Shown: in pieces, positions 47,693-57,115 of the stretch
How the letters are laid out: each line of letters opens with the position of its first letter
How positions within the stretch are numbered: position 1 is the stretch's first letter
NCBI GenBank assembly: GCA_934047225.1
Contig: OW204001.1
Span: 8,602,201-8,666,200 of the forward strand
Source of the DNA: Ypsolopha sequella
Lineage: Eukaryota; Arthropoda; Insecta; Lepidoptera; Ypsolophidae
Direction: 5' to 3'
Length of the DNA stretch: 64,000 nt
The notes under the pieces: model-generated
The model's database searches: none
Told to the model about the DNA's origin: nothing
The model's input: the letters and a program-made list of their open reading frames with translations, nothing else
Program-made: the position numbers and the translations under genes

Positions 47693-49027
47693 TATTTTTT
47701 CATTGGAGTTAAAAAGTGTAATAAAATATCAACGAATAATCGAGAATATCTATTCTATATTCTCATGCGTTGACGAGCAAAGCGAGGAGAAGCTGTTAGG
47801 TTGACATGTATATAAATTAAGGGAGCCGAGCGAAGCGGGGCAGAGTGAGGCAACCGACCCTTACTAGTTTTAACAGAAATATATACGAAAAAATACTCCA
47901 CGTTTTATAATTTGTCATAATTGAATCGCTGTGACCTGTGACCGCTTTGAGATTGTAAGATGCACATAAAATTGTATAATTTAAATACGCGCACGGGAAA
48001 AGTAACAAAATTCAAGATTTAGGCAAATATTAATTAATAAAAATATTATCAGCAAACAGCGCATATTGGAAGTTGGGGTGAGCACTTAATAGCAATGCAC
48101 TTTTTCCGTTTTAATAGAAGATTTGATGCATTTGCTATAAAAATTCTGCGGATGGGAATCGGTGAATTCTTTAAAGGCATTTTTCACCGTTCCATTGAAA
48201 TTGATATTTTTCCCTTATACACTTTAAAAAATTCCTTAAAAAAATGTAAATCAGTAGGAGCATAACAGTTAGCGAGTATGGGGGTAACGGAAAATTTTCA
48301 GTTACAGTTCCTGTAATTTTAATCCATACAATGGATTCTAGCCCTGATCTTGCGTGCTATCTACCTCTATTGTTTAACTAATGTTGTAGGTATAATGAGA
48401 ACTCAGCAGATTAAGACAGGACAAGCGTTTTGGTGGAGAAGTAGTGGACTGGAGCAATTAACAAGTCTCGGTAGTTGGACAGCTAGATTTTCAACTTAAG
48501 GGTGCACCGAGCGTTTGCCTTTGTCTCTGTCTTTTTTTTACGAGTAAAGAATAAAGAAAATAGTCAAACTTTTGCACTTTTTCAATGTTTTCTGTTGTTA
48601 TTTTCATCATATTGTTCTTAAATAAAAAAACTATCGTGTATAAACACTTTATTGATGTCTGAACTTCATTTTAGTAAATGAATCATAATATCACATTACT
48701 TATTTATATAAAAAAGTAGGGAAAAATAGAGGAACAATTTCCTGAAAAAGAGGTAATATTGCGAATTTTGCGAGCCAACTTTATCAAGTAGTGTTTCCAT
48801 CATGTATACAGTCTAGTATATATGCCCAATAATACCAATATATTATTGGGTATATTAATTGAATTGTTTACTACTTCAAACAAGGGTTAAAAACGTGTTT
48901 GTGTGTGTAAACATCTCGGTTCGCTCTTAACAAGTTTTCTTTCCCCGCGTCTGCAGTAATTGTTATGACAGATCTCAAGAAACTGTGATGATTATGCCAG
49001 CACAGGTCCACCCACAGCGTACTATAT
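47693..49027. other. no gene seen
   Basis: AT-rich presumed intron. Contains a short hairpin (cccaataataccaatatattattggg, ~48.83 kb) and common-looking DNA (gagccgagcgaagcgggg, 47.82 kb). Confidence 0.4.
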
Positions 49028-49465
49028 ACAGGGTGCGCTGAAATTAGAACTATTCCTTGAAAGGAGTTATACTAGAGACCATTTCCAACAGATTAAGCCC
49101 TATCAACTAGGGTTCGAAAATAAATGGTTTTTAAGATATTTTTCAAACGTTTAGACTGGTAACGAAAAACAAATTATTCAAAAATAATGGTTCCTCTCTC
49201 GGCACTTATTTGTTATTTTTCTGATTAGTGATAAATGAGTGATCATTTATAAAAAATACACATGCCCAAAATTCCCATAATATCAGAAGTAAAAGGTTTT
49301 AAGTGGAAAGAAACCCATTTTTATTTTGCAATTTTTGAAATATCGACATGTTTTACTTGAAAATAAATTATAATTTTCGACTTCTAGTTGATAGGCATTA
49401 TTTGCTGGAAATGATCTCTAGTATAATCCCTTTCAAGGAACAGGTCGAATTTCAGAGCAACCTGT
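49028..49465. mobile_element. mariner-type MITE (acagggtgcgctgaaatt)
   Basis: Left arm ACAGGGTGCGCTGAAATTAG, ttccttgaaaggagttatac, ctatcaactagggttcgaaa. The right arm is its imperfect invert ending gagcaacctgt. TA on both sides. About 75-90-bp arms, no transposase. Confidence 0.75.
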
Positions 49466-49539
49466 ATATTATTGTGTATATTGTGTAAACAGTTGACTCG
49501 ATTAACTTTAAGGTGGCATACCTTGTTTTTTAGGGTTTC

Positions 49540-50435
49540 ATACCAAAGGAACCTTTATGGTGAGACTCCATTGTCCGTCAGTCCGTCCGTCCGTCCGTAT
49601 GTCACAGCTTCATGACTTTAGCACCGTTATACGAGTATATTGCTACATAAATTAAATACACCTTTAATCTAGTCCATTTACATTTATTATTTTATTACAT
49701 ATCTTTTTATTAGATCAAATTTGACGTGTAAAAAGTGTATTATATATACCTACTTTGCAAAATAAACTATTTGAATTTGAATATGAAAAATTTTCAATTG
49801 TTCAAAATAGTTCCAAAACAAAAGTGCGAAAAATAAAAAATATTATTCTAAAAATACTAAATGGGTATCACATTGTAGATATAAAAAATTATTGTAAAAA
49901 TATATACTTTTACTATATTTACGGGCACTAGTTTCGAGAAATCTTTAAAAAAACGCAATAATAAACGCAAAAATATGTATGTCTTCCTTCCTTGTCTCCG
50001 AAACTGGTAGACCGAAAAATATGAAAAAAATGTTGATTATATATCATAACTGGCCAATTACAGGAAAACAAAAGCGATTTAAAAAAAATGAGCACATATG
50101 AGAAAGATAAAAAGAGAAATAAAATAAATATTTTATAAAAATATAATATCGGTACCAAATTGTAGGTATTAAAAACTTGATAGTAAATATATATAGTTTT
50201 GCTACATTTAATTGCATCTATTTCGAGAAATCCTTAAAAAAACATATATAATGTATGCCCCCTTCATCTCCAAAATTGGTGGACCGAAAAATATGAAAAA
50301 AAAATCATGGTAATATGTGTTTACGTAAAGATTACGGAAAAAATAAATACACGAAAAAAAATTACAAAATTAAATTTATCATTCAAAATACGGAACCCTA
50401 GGTACGCGAGTCTGACTCGCACTTGGCCGTTTTTT
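49540..50435 (+). repeat. gttccgta-family element with nested LINE tail
   Basis: tttagggtttcataccaaag, (GTCC)n and tatgtcacagcttcatgac start it; tacggaaccctaggtacgcg and ctgactcgcacttggcc end it. Interior landmarks (gttccaaaacaaaagtg, gtttcgagaaatc, gaccgaaaaatatgaa) occur also at 52.9-54.1 kb. Interrupted at 49634-49784. Confidence 0.65.
49634..49784 (+). repeat. LINE 3' end ending TTTGAATTTGAA
   Basis: tattgctacataaattaaat, gatcaaatttgacgtgtaaaa and caaaataaactatttgaattt; reverse counterpart of 27.72 and 41.41 kb, inserted into the gttccgta element. Confidence 0.65.
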
Positions 50436-50765
50436 ATAAATAAACAGTTACTAAAATATGAACAATATAAATTGAGTTATATATTTATAAGTAGTCATAC
50501 ATAGGTTTAAAGATATTTTATTCTTATTAAAGACAATATGTCACTTACATAAGAAGAAATCTTAATTATTTACAATTAAAGTTAGAGTGTCGTCCATCCG
50601 CACATACCATAAATGAAAATATCATGAGGTAGGTACTCATAGATATCATAGTAATATTATTCTAATACACAGAGATAGGTTTCTTTAATAAAGTCCACAG
50701 TTCACTATTGAATCTTAATTATATCTTAATTAATTATAAACACCTATCCAACATAAGTTAATATA

Positions 50766-51688
50766 TTAGTAATTTAAAATATGATGTGCTAATTTACGCT
50801 TGAATTTATTAAAAAGTTCGATATTTTTAATTTCTGAAGGTAAGTTGTTAAAAATTTGCGCATCTTCGTATGTAAACATTCGTTTGCCATAATTTGTTCG
50901 GATCTTTGGTAGAATGAAGTAGCACGGCCGTCTCGTGGAGCGTTTAGACACTTGCCTGTGTTAGATAAATGAGATTGATGTCTGTATTGATTTTCTTAAT
51001 ATTTTCCTAACGAGGATGCAGGTGCAGTAAGTATATAATTGTTTTAGGTTCATGATGTTGGTTTGTTTGTTTATTTTAGTTGTTGGTGTTAAGTAGGGAT
51101 AGTGAAATAACATTTTAATTAGTTTATTTTGTATGATCTGTAGGCCAGATAAACTGGTTTTAAATGCACTGCTCCATATATCGATAAGATATATAAGATG
51201 TGATTTGATCAATAAATTATATAATGTCATTCGCACTTTTCGAGGGAGGGAGCGGACAATGCCGCGTAAAGAACCCATTAGTGAAGACAGTTTTTTCTTA
51301 AAGCGACCACACGGGTGGTCCAAAAACTTTCATAAAAATATATGATAGGCATTATGGAGTTAAAAATAAATTTTAAGTTAACGCAGTGGTTGTCGTAACA
51401 GGCACTTTTCAAGGCACGCTGAAATGAACATTATTTCAATGTCGTTTCCGTTGATATTTGTACCGACACACATCGAGTTGCTTATTTAGCGTGGTCATAC
51501 GCTTTAAGATAATCAATATGCTGCTTCCACGTTAATCGATTTTCAATTTGCAGTCCTAGATACTTTTCTTCGTATTTCTCTTGTACTTGTACGTTGTTGA
51601 TCGTTAAAAGCGGGTATGTAGGAATAGGTTTGTTTTTTGCTTTAAATATAACATTAGATGTTTTAGAGACGTTGATTTTTAACTAGTT
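50766..51688 (-). pseudogene. LINE reverse transcriptase C-terminal region, split and stopped
   Basis: On the minus strand 51688-51496 encodes SKTSNVIFKAKNKPI, then EEKYLGLQIENRLTWKQHIDYL, the segment after the catalytic YADD box in LINE reverse transcriptases. A ~185-bp insertion follows. Then FKKKLSSLMGSLRGI, IKSHLIYLIDIWSSAF and IIQNKLIKMLFHYP continue to a stop at ~50961. Three codons later the same frame resumes (KRSTRRPCYFILPKIRTNYG, FNNLPSEIKN) to 50766. One stop plus one insertion make it inactive. The clade is uncertain (jockey/CR1-like). Confidence 0.75.
51310..51495 (+). mobile_element. MITE inserted in the LINE (short copy of 42.77 kb)
   Basis: acgggtggtccaaaaactttcat to cgttgatatttgtaccgacacac and gcttatttagcgtggt. 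The central ~200 bp of the longer copy are missing. The borders show cttaaagcg and cgctttaag, inverted with respect to each other. Confidence 0.65.
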
Positions 51689-51715
51689 TGATTGCAGTTA
51701 TTTGATATTTACATA

Positions 51716-51982
51716 TACAAGGTGACTTTTTGATCATCGTCCAAATTCATACTAGTGGCTTGATAAGTGATCAGTATCTTGGATCAATAACAATTTTTGT
51801 AAAATTCGTAAAATGAAATTTCGACTCTCCATAGTGATTCACTCGGAACTGCAAGTGAATTTCTATGGGAAGCCGAAATTTCATTTTACAAATTTCACAA
51901 AAATTGTTATTGATCCAAGATACTGATCACTTATCAAGCCTCCAGTATGAATTTGGACGATGATCAAAAAGTCACCTTGTAT
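51716..51982. mobile_element. near-perfect palindromic mariner-type MITE
   Basis: TATACAAGGTGACTTTTTGA ... ttggatcaataacaattttt pairs with its invert over ~120 bp per arm around the centre ccatagtgattcactcgg. TA-flanked. Scraps lie at 2.94 and 35.2 kb. Confidence 0.85.
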
Positions 51983-52364
51983 ACAGGGTGTAATGATGAA
52001 CTGCTCAGAAAATGAAACCACATGTAGGGAATACCTCTACAAAGCCAGAAAAAAAACAATTTCGAGAAAATATTTCTGTTTACAGAAATTTGTTTTCTCG
52101 AACAAAATAAATCGTGTTCCAAGTGTGCACCTTCCCTTCCAGTATTACTACATGTCAGTAACCTGCACGAAGCGGCAACATCGCATTTTTCAAGCCTGTT
52201 GAAAAAACGTGGTTAGTACGTTGCACTTGTGAGCGAAACTAAATTAATGATTAATTTGTAGATGTATTAACAGGAATGTCGAAATGAAATTTAGTACAAA
52301 GAACCCTCATAACATCCCCTATACGTGGTTTCATTTTCTGAGCAGGTCATCATTACACGGTGTA
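51983..52364. mobile_element. mariner-type MITE (acagggtgtaatgatgaact)
   Basis: ACAGGGTGTAATGATGAACT, gctcagaaaatgaaacca; the right arm is the invert (tggtttcattttctgagca, gtcatcattacacggtgta). It directly abuts the previous MITE at a shared TA. Confidence 0.8.
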
Positions 52365-52814
52365 TATAAACAAGTAAAATCACCAAATGGTTTATATTTT
52401 TTGCCAAGTTCAAAGAAGAGAGTTAAAATTATATGGTTCGTAGTAAGATAAAATTAAACTCGTTCCAACAATAAATAACACAATACACAAAGTCGCAAGG
52501 GGTCCAATATGTATAAGCAAGTAGTAGGTTAAGTAGTAGAATCCCGTTTGTCATCCTTCGGGTACGGAACCATAAAATACTTTTGTCAATGTACTTACTA
52601 GAAAAGCCGCAGTCATTCGTTTGCTACTAAAAACCAGATGGCGCTACTTGTATATTACATCGCGATATCGTTTGATCTTTCTCAAAATTATAACCAAACA
52701 TGTAATGATATGAATGAGTGTTGTTAAAGATAAAATAGAAATACCTGAAACCTAAATTTTTTCGGAAGGAATTCTCCATTAGAGAATCCTGGAGTCAGAT
52801 TCAGAGACGGTAAT
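52365..52814. other. no gene seen
   Basis: AT-rich. catccttcgggtacggaacc at 52.55 kb is a scrap of the gttccgta family. Confidence 0.4.
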
Positions 52815-54196
52815 CAGGGTTCCGTAGTATCTAAAATGTACAAAGGAACTTTTATGGTGAGACTCCGTTGTCCGACCGTACGTAACAACTTTACCACTCT
52901 TATTTGAAATTTGAAATTGTTCAAAATATTTCCAAAACAAAAGTGAGAAAAATAAAAAACTTTTATCCTAAAAATACAATACAGGTATAGCATTTTAGAT
53001 ATTAAAAGGCTGATTGTAAAAATATATACTTTTACTAAATTTACCTACTGGCACTGGTTTCGAGAAATCTTATAAAAACCACAAAAACATGAATGTCCCG
53101 AAAATATGTATGGACCGAAAAATATGAAAAACAAAAATGTAAATTGTAGATCATAAATTCATTACTAATCAATTACAGGAAAACCAAAGCGATTTAAAAC
53201 AAAAATAAGCACAAATGAAAAATATTAAAAAAGAAGTCAAATAAATAAAAAAATATTTTATAAAAACACAATATGGGTCTTGATTTTGAACATAAACACT
53301 TGTACAATTTGTTTCATAACACAATTATATTTGTTGCACACTTCCCCTTGCACACTTCCCAACCGGTTTCGGAAATTAATCCATCTTCAGGGGATACAGT
53401 ATATTTATTATTTTAATATACGAGCCATAAAACGACAAACGTATGTCAACAATGATTGTGAGGAAAAACATATACAAAAGTGGGTAGAATAACAGATTGT
53501 TAGAGATGCCATTCGAAAAAAAATTTCCCTAAAGGTTAGGTATTTTTTAGTGAAATATGTAAAATGGAAGTCATGTCAAATAATCAAAAAATAATAAAAT
53601 AAAAATAAAAATAAAAAATTGTAATGTCAGATTTTTGAAAAAGAAAATGGTGATGATTGTTAAATAAATTACAATTCAAAGACTTATCACGAAATAATTG
53701 TCAAAAGCTGATTTTAAATGTCATATTAAACTTAATTAAAGTATAAAAGTAATGGTGAGTTATTGAGATCTAATTGTTGATTGAGTATTTTATGTTGGTC
53801 TTTCGAAGTTTGTTTGTTTATCTCCAGTGCTTCCAATGCTGTTATTTTTCTGCCTTTGTTGCATATATGAAGGGCTTTAAAATTTTATTAATTACAATAT
53901 GGGTATCACATTGTAGGTATTAAAAAGGTAATTGTATAAATGCATAGTTTGACTATATTTAATTGCATCTATTTGGAGAAATCCTTGAAAAACCATAAAA
54001 AATATATGTCCCGCCCCCTTATCTCCAAAACTAGTAGGCCGAAAATATGAAAAAAATCATGGTAATATGTGTTTACGTAAAGATTACAGGAAAATTAAAG
54101 CGGTTGAGAAATTCACGAAAAAAAAAAATACCAAATTAAATTTATCATCTATACGGAACCCTAGGTACGCGAGTCTGACTCGCACTTAGCCGGTTT
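52815..54196 (+). repeat. gttccgta-family element with nested Penelope fragment
   Basis: agggttccgtagtatctaaa, ggaacttttatggtgagactcc at the left; acggaaccctaggtacgcga and gactcgcacttagccgg at the right. The interior equals that of 49.54-50.43 kb apart from the insertion 53279-53893. Confidence 0.7.
53279..53893 (-). mobile_element. Penelope-like element 3' fragment with 11-bp TSD
   Basis: Flanked by identical ACAATATGGGT (53268-53278 and 53894-53904). On the minus strand the first ~150 bp (53890-53745) encode FKALHICNKGRKITALEALE and ILNQQLDLNNSPLL, which I recognise as the very C-terminus of Penelope-like element proteins. A non-coding stretch with CTGAAGATGG-attaatt-TCCGAAACCGGTTGGG (53405-53353) follows, a hammerhead-like core. 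RT and GIY-YIG parts are absent. Confidence 0.7.
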
Positions 54197-54313
54197 TTTT
54201 TTAGCGTAAACACGTTTGTCAATTGTAAACAATACAAGAATTTCGTTGAAGTGATCTGCTTTCGTGATCGCGAAATGATTTCACGTTTTATTTGACGTAT
54301 TTATCTATCTTTA

Positions 54314-54321
54314 ACTTAGAG
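54314..54321. repeat. 8-bp hAT target duplication, left (ACTTAGAG)
   Basis: Identical to 62030-62037 beyond the right end; defines the hAT insertion. Confidence 0.85.
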
Positions 54322-54479
54322 CAGGGGTCTTCAACCTTTTTTAGCTGGAGGGCCAATAATCTATTCCAGGTCTGACAAAGGGCCGCACATTGCCGCACGT
54401 AAACATACCACCTCAACAACAATTTAAAATCAAACAAGTGAATTAAAAATGTCTTTATTTGTTCAAAAATAATAAGACA

Positions 54480-54484
54480 CAGAT
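54480..54484. repeat. 5-bp BEL target duplication, left (CAGAT)
   Basis: Identical to 61743-61747; five bases is usual for BEL/Pao integration. Confidence 0.85.
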
Positions 54485-55257
54485 TGTTTGAAATAGCTCG
54501 AATATTATTGACCAGCGAGATTATGTTTGCGTGCGAAATTATACCTGACCTGGGGGTAGATGACAAGATGTGGACGGCTGGCGTCTCGGTCGGGTATTAC
54601 GGTAAGAGCAGAACGTTTTGGTGTCTTGACCGCGATCGGTGTTCAATATTTTGTTTTGAAAGAATTATTTTTAAATTGTGATAATTCTTGTGTACTAATC
54701 ACAATCTGTACAATTCTTGTGTACCTACCACGTATTGCGTTTTCCCGCGAGTGTTTTGTGTGGTTTTGGCTGTTCCGGTGTCGGAAGAACGGCTACGTAC
54801 CTACTTATATTTGACTTTGTGGGGCCGGCCATATTAAAGGAAGAATAGTGGCGTCGTCGCTCGGACGGGACCATTTGTTTGGGGAGCGCACCGGGAAGAG
54901 AGTTGGATACCTACTCATTGGGAGCCGTACGACATATATAATTTATTTGAGTTTATGTATTTTTATTATCTATAAACAAATTTAGCTAGGGATACACATA
55001 TATACACACTTTTACCGGCTCACATCTCCTGGAACGTATCTACGGGTGAGTCTATTTGTATTTTACTCGAAAAGTGCGAAGCACCCACACACTGCGGTTT
55101 GGACCGAGTCGAATCGGTTCAACTCAACTCGATTCGGATTGGAGTTCCATTAAATCTTTTTGTGATCTTGATTCCAATTTGGGTTCACGGACTACTGTGA
55201 ACGGTTTTGCGAATCGTGAAACCGCGCGCGACGATCAACGGGGTTGCTGCGCGCACA
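54485..55257 (+). repeat. BEL 5' LTR (773 bp)
   Basis: TGTTTGAAATAGCTCG to GCTGCGCGCACA. TATA-like catatataatttat at ~54932 could serve transcription. No difference from the 3' LTR was seen by eye. Confidence 0.92.
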
Positions 55258-55262
55258 TTTTA

Positions 55263-55280
55263 TGGTAGCAGAGCGTGGTT
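55263..55280 (+). promoter_or_regulatory. BEL primer-binding site
   Basis: TGGTAGCAGAGCGTGGTT, 5 bp after the LTR, begins with the TGG complementary to a tRNA CCA end. The primer tRNA was not identified. Confidence 0.6.
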
Positions 55281-55498
55281 AATTTGATTAAATAATCAAA
55301 CCCACTTTATTAATTAGATTTAAGTTACGGAACGTAGGTACGATCGGCGTACGCTTATGTTGCGGTTTCGTAGATCGTAGCTTGGTTTTGGAATTTCCCT
55401 CCCAGAAACAAATAAGCGTTGCCGTTTTACCTCGTTTTGTTTGTATTTGTTTTATTTTTGTAATTATTTTTGTAGATTAGGTTCTGTGGTTTGCAGAC

Positions 55499-57055
55499 AT
55501 GCCTCCCAAGGGTGATAGTTTTGCGGCTTTTTCGGCAGCGCTGACCGCCGAACTTCGATGGTTCTCGTCCGCTGTCGCTTTGAGCACTCGACCGGACCGG
55601 ACCAAGGCATTGTTTGCCCGGGCGAGCGAGATGGCTGGTCGTTTGAAAACTGTAGATGCGGTTTACGTTGCGGGGTTAGAATTCCTCAACTCCTCTGATA
55701 CTGACACCATGGAGGAGCAGAGAGAGCGATTGGACGCTGACTATGCTCAGATATATGACTTCGCGGATACTATTAAGGAGGCTGTCGCTGAGCCGCCCAT
55801 TCTCGTTGCTGAGAATGCGGGTTCTCGTGCCCACACCGTTATGAGTCGTCTCCCCACTTTAGATCTCCCAAGTTTTGATGGCCAATTAAATTGTTGGCTG
55901 AGTTATTATGGCCTTTTTGAAAGCCTGGTAGATAACCACCCGGATTTGTTGCCAGCCCAGAAGATGGCCTATCTTCTGGGTTCACTGAGAGGAGAAGCAT
56001 TAGGGATTGTGCAGCATTTGGCTGTAGATGGTGGCAGTTATGAAACTGCCAAAGAATTGTTAAAGCGTCGATACCACAACGTGCGACGCTTGGCAGACGC
56101 CCATGTTGGAAAAATTTTGAGTTTACCCCGGGTTTCTAGGGAGTCTGCACTCCGGACCGAGATCGTAAACCCGGTGTTGGTGTCTTTAAACGCCTTGCGG
56201 CGTTTGGATTTGCCGGTCGACCAATGGTCGTTCCTGCTTCTTCACATTGTGCTGGCAAAGCTGCCCGCGGACATGAGGTTGCGCTTCGAGCGACAGTATG
56301 GGGGAGACAGCTCAACTTATCTGCCGTTGTACTCGGATCTCCAAACATTTTTGGAGGATGAGTGTCGCCGTGTCGACACAGTTGGAGAATATGCCCCCCA
56401 GGACCCTCAAGTTACTAATCGGCATGAGCGGCCATTGACCAGGCCACAGGGTCCTCCTGTGACTCGACAGCCACGACCCAGCTATGGAGCCATGCAAGAG
56501 GAGCCCTTACCGTGCCACCACTGCAAGCGCTCCGGGCATCGAATGCTCAATTGCCCGAAGTTTGGTGCCCTGAATGTGAGCTTGCGCCGTCATATAGCGC
56601 GGGACGCGCGGCGATGCTACTACTGCCTGGAACGGCACTTCCAGTGGGATTGCCCTCAATCTCGCCCTTGTAGGCAGTGTGGTGGCGCACATAATTTTAT
56701 TCTGTGTCAGAATCGCAACCAAGAGGGTACCGGTGCTCATAACAATGAGCGGCAGTCACTTGCCAGTGATGGCCGCAGAACTCCGGACCCGCCAACTCAG
56801 CCTAGATCCCAAAATCGAGCCCTTACGGGCGGGGGTAGACTGTCGTTTACCCCTAGAGGTGACGATTTTAGAGTGGCGGAGAACTCAACTGCACGTCGCA
56901 ATTTGAACCCCTCATCCCCAAGACGTGTCCCTCATAGACCTTCTCCTCCGTCACCAGCACATGTGCAGGATTATAGAGGTGACGACAGGGCGGATGAGTA
57001 TCCACCTCTCCCAAATTTAGGGAGAGATTCATCGCCCTACGGCCATGGCCGCTAG
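55499..57055 (+). CDS. gag: BEL/Pao Gag polyprotein
   Basis: 518 codons from the first ATG after the leader. An N-terminal helical region is followed by the DUF1759-type capsid-like domain (~residues 110-260: LPSFDGQLNCWLSYYGLFES, then LLGSLRGEALGI). Three zinc knuckles lie at ~residues 339-402 (CX2CX4HX4C, then two CX2CX3HX4C), followed by a proline/arginine-rich tail. It packages element RNA into virus-like particles in the cytoplasm. The frame ends at a TAG (57053-57055) directly in phase with pol. The frame is intact. Confidence 0.9.
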   Translation: MPPKGDSFAAFSAALTAELRWFSSAVALSTRPDRTKALFARASEMAGRLKTVDAVYVAGLEFLNSSDTDTMEEQRERLDADYAQIYDFADTIKEAVAEPPILVAENAGSRAHTVMSRLPTLDLPSFDGQLNCWLSYYGLFESLVDNHPDLLPAQKMAYLLGSLRGEALGIVQHLAVDGGSYETAKELLKRRYHNVRRLADAHVGKILSLPRVSRESALRTEIVNPVLVSLNALRRLDLPVDQWSFLLLHIVLAKLPADMRLRFERQYGGDSSTYLPLYSDLQTFLEDECRRVDTVGEYAPQDPQVTNRHERPLTRPQGPPVTRQPRPSYGAMQEEPLPCHHCKRSGHRMLNCPKFGALNVSLRRHIARDARRCYYCLERHFQWDCPQSRPCRQCGGAHNFILCQNRNQEGTGAHNNERQSLASDGRRTPDPPTQPRSQNRALTGGGRLSFTPRGDDFRVAENSTARRNLNPSSPRRVPHRPSPPSPAHVQDYRGDDRADEYPPLPNLGRDSSPYGHGR

Positions 57056-57115
57056 GGATTCGAGGTTAACCCAGCAGAGACCCCAGAGACCATCCTTTTA
57101 CCCACGGTCTCTGTT
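57053..57115 (+). promoter_or_regulatory. candidate stop-readthrough signal between gag and pol
   Basis: TAG followed by G, then CAGAGACC twice (57075-57082, 57084-57091) and GGTCTCTG (57106-57113). Either copy can form an 8-bp perfect stem; the first extends by a G-T and an A-T pair. The hairpin starts ~18 nt after the stop. Confidence 0.4.
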
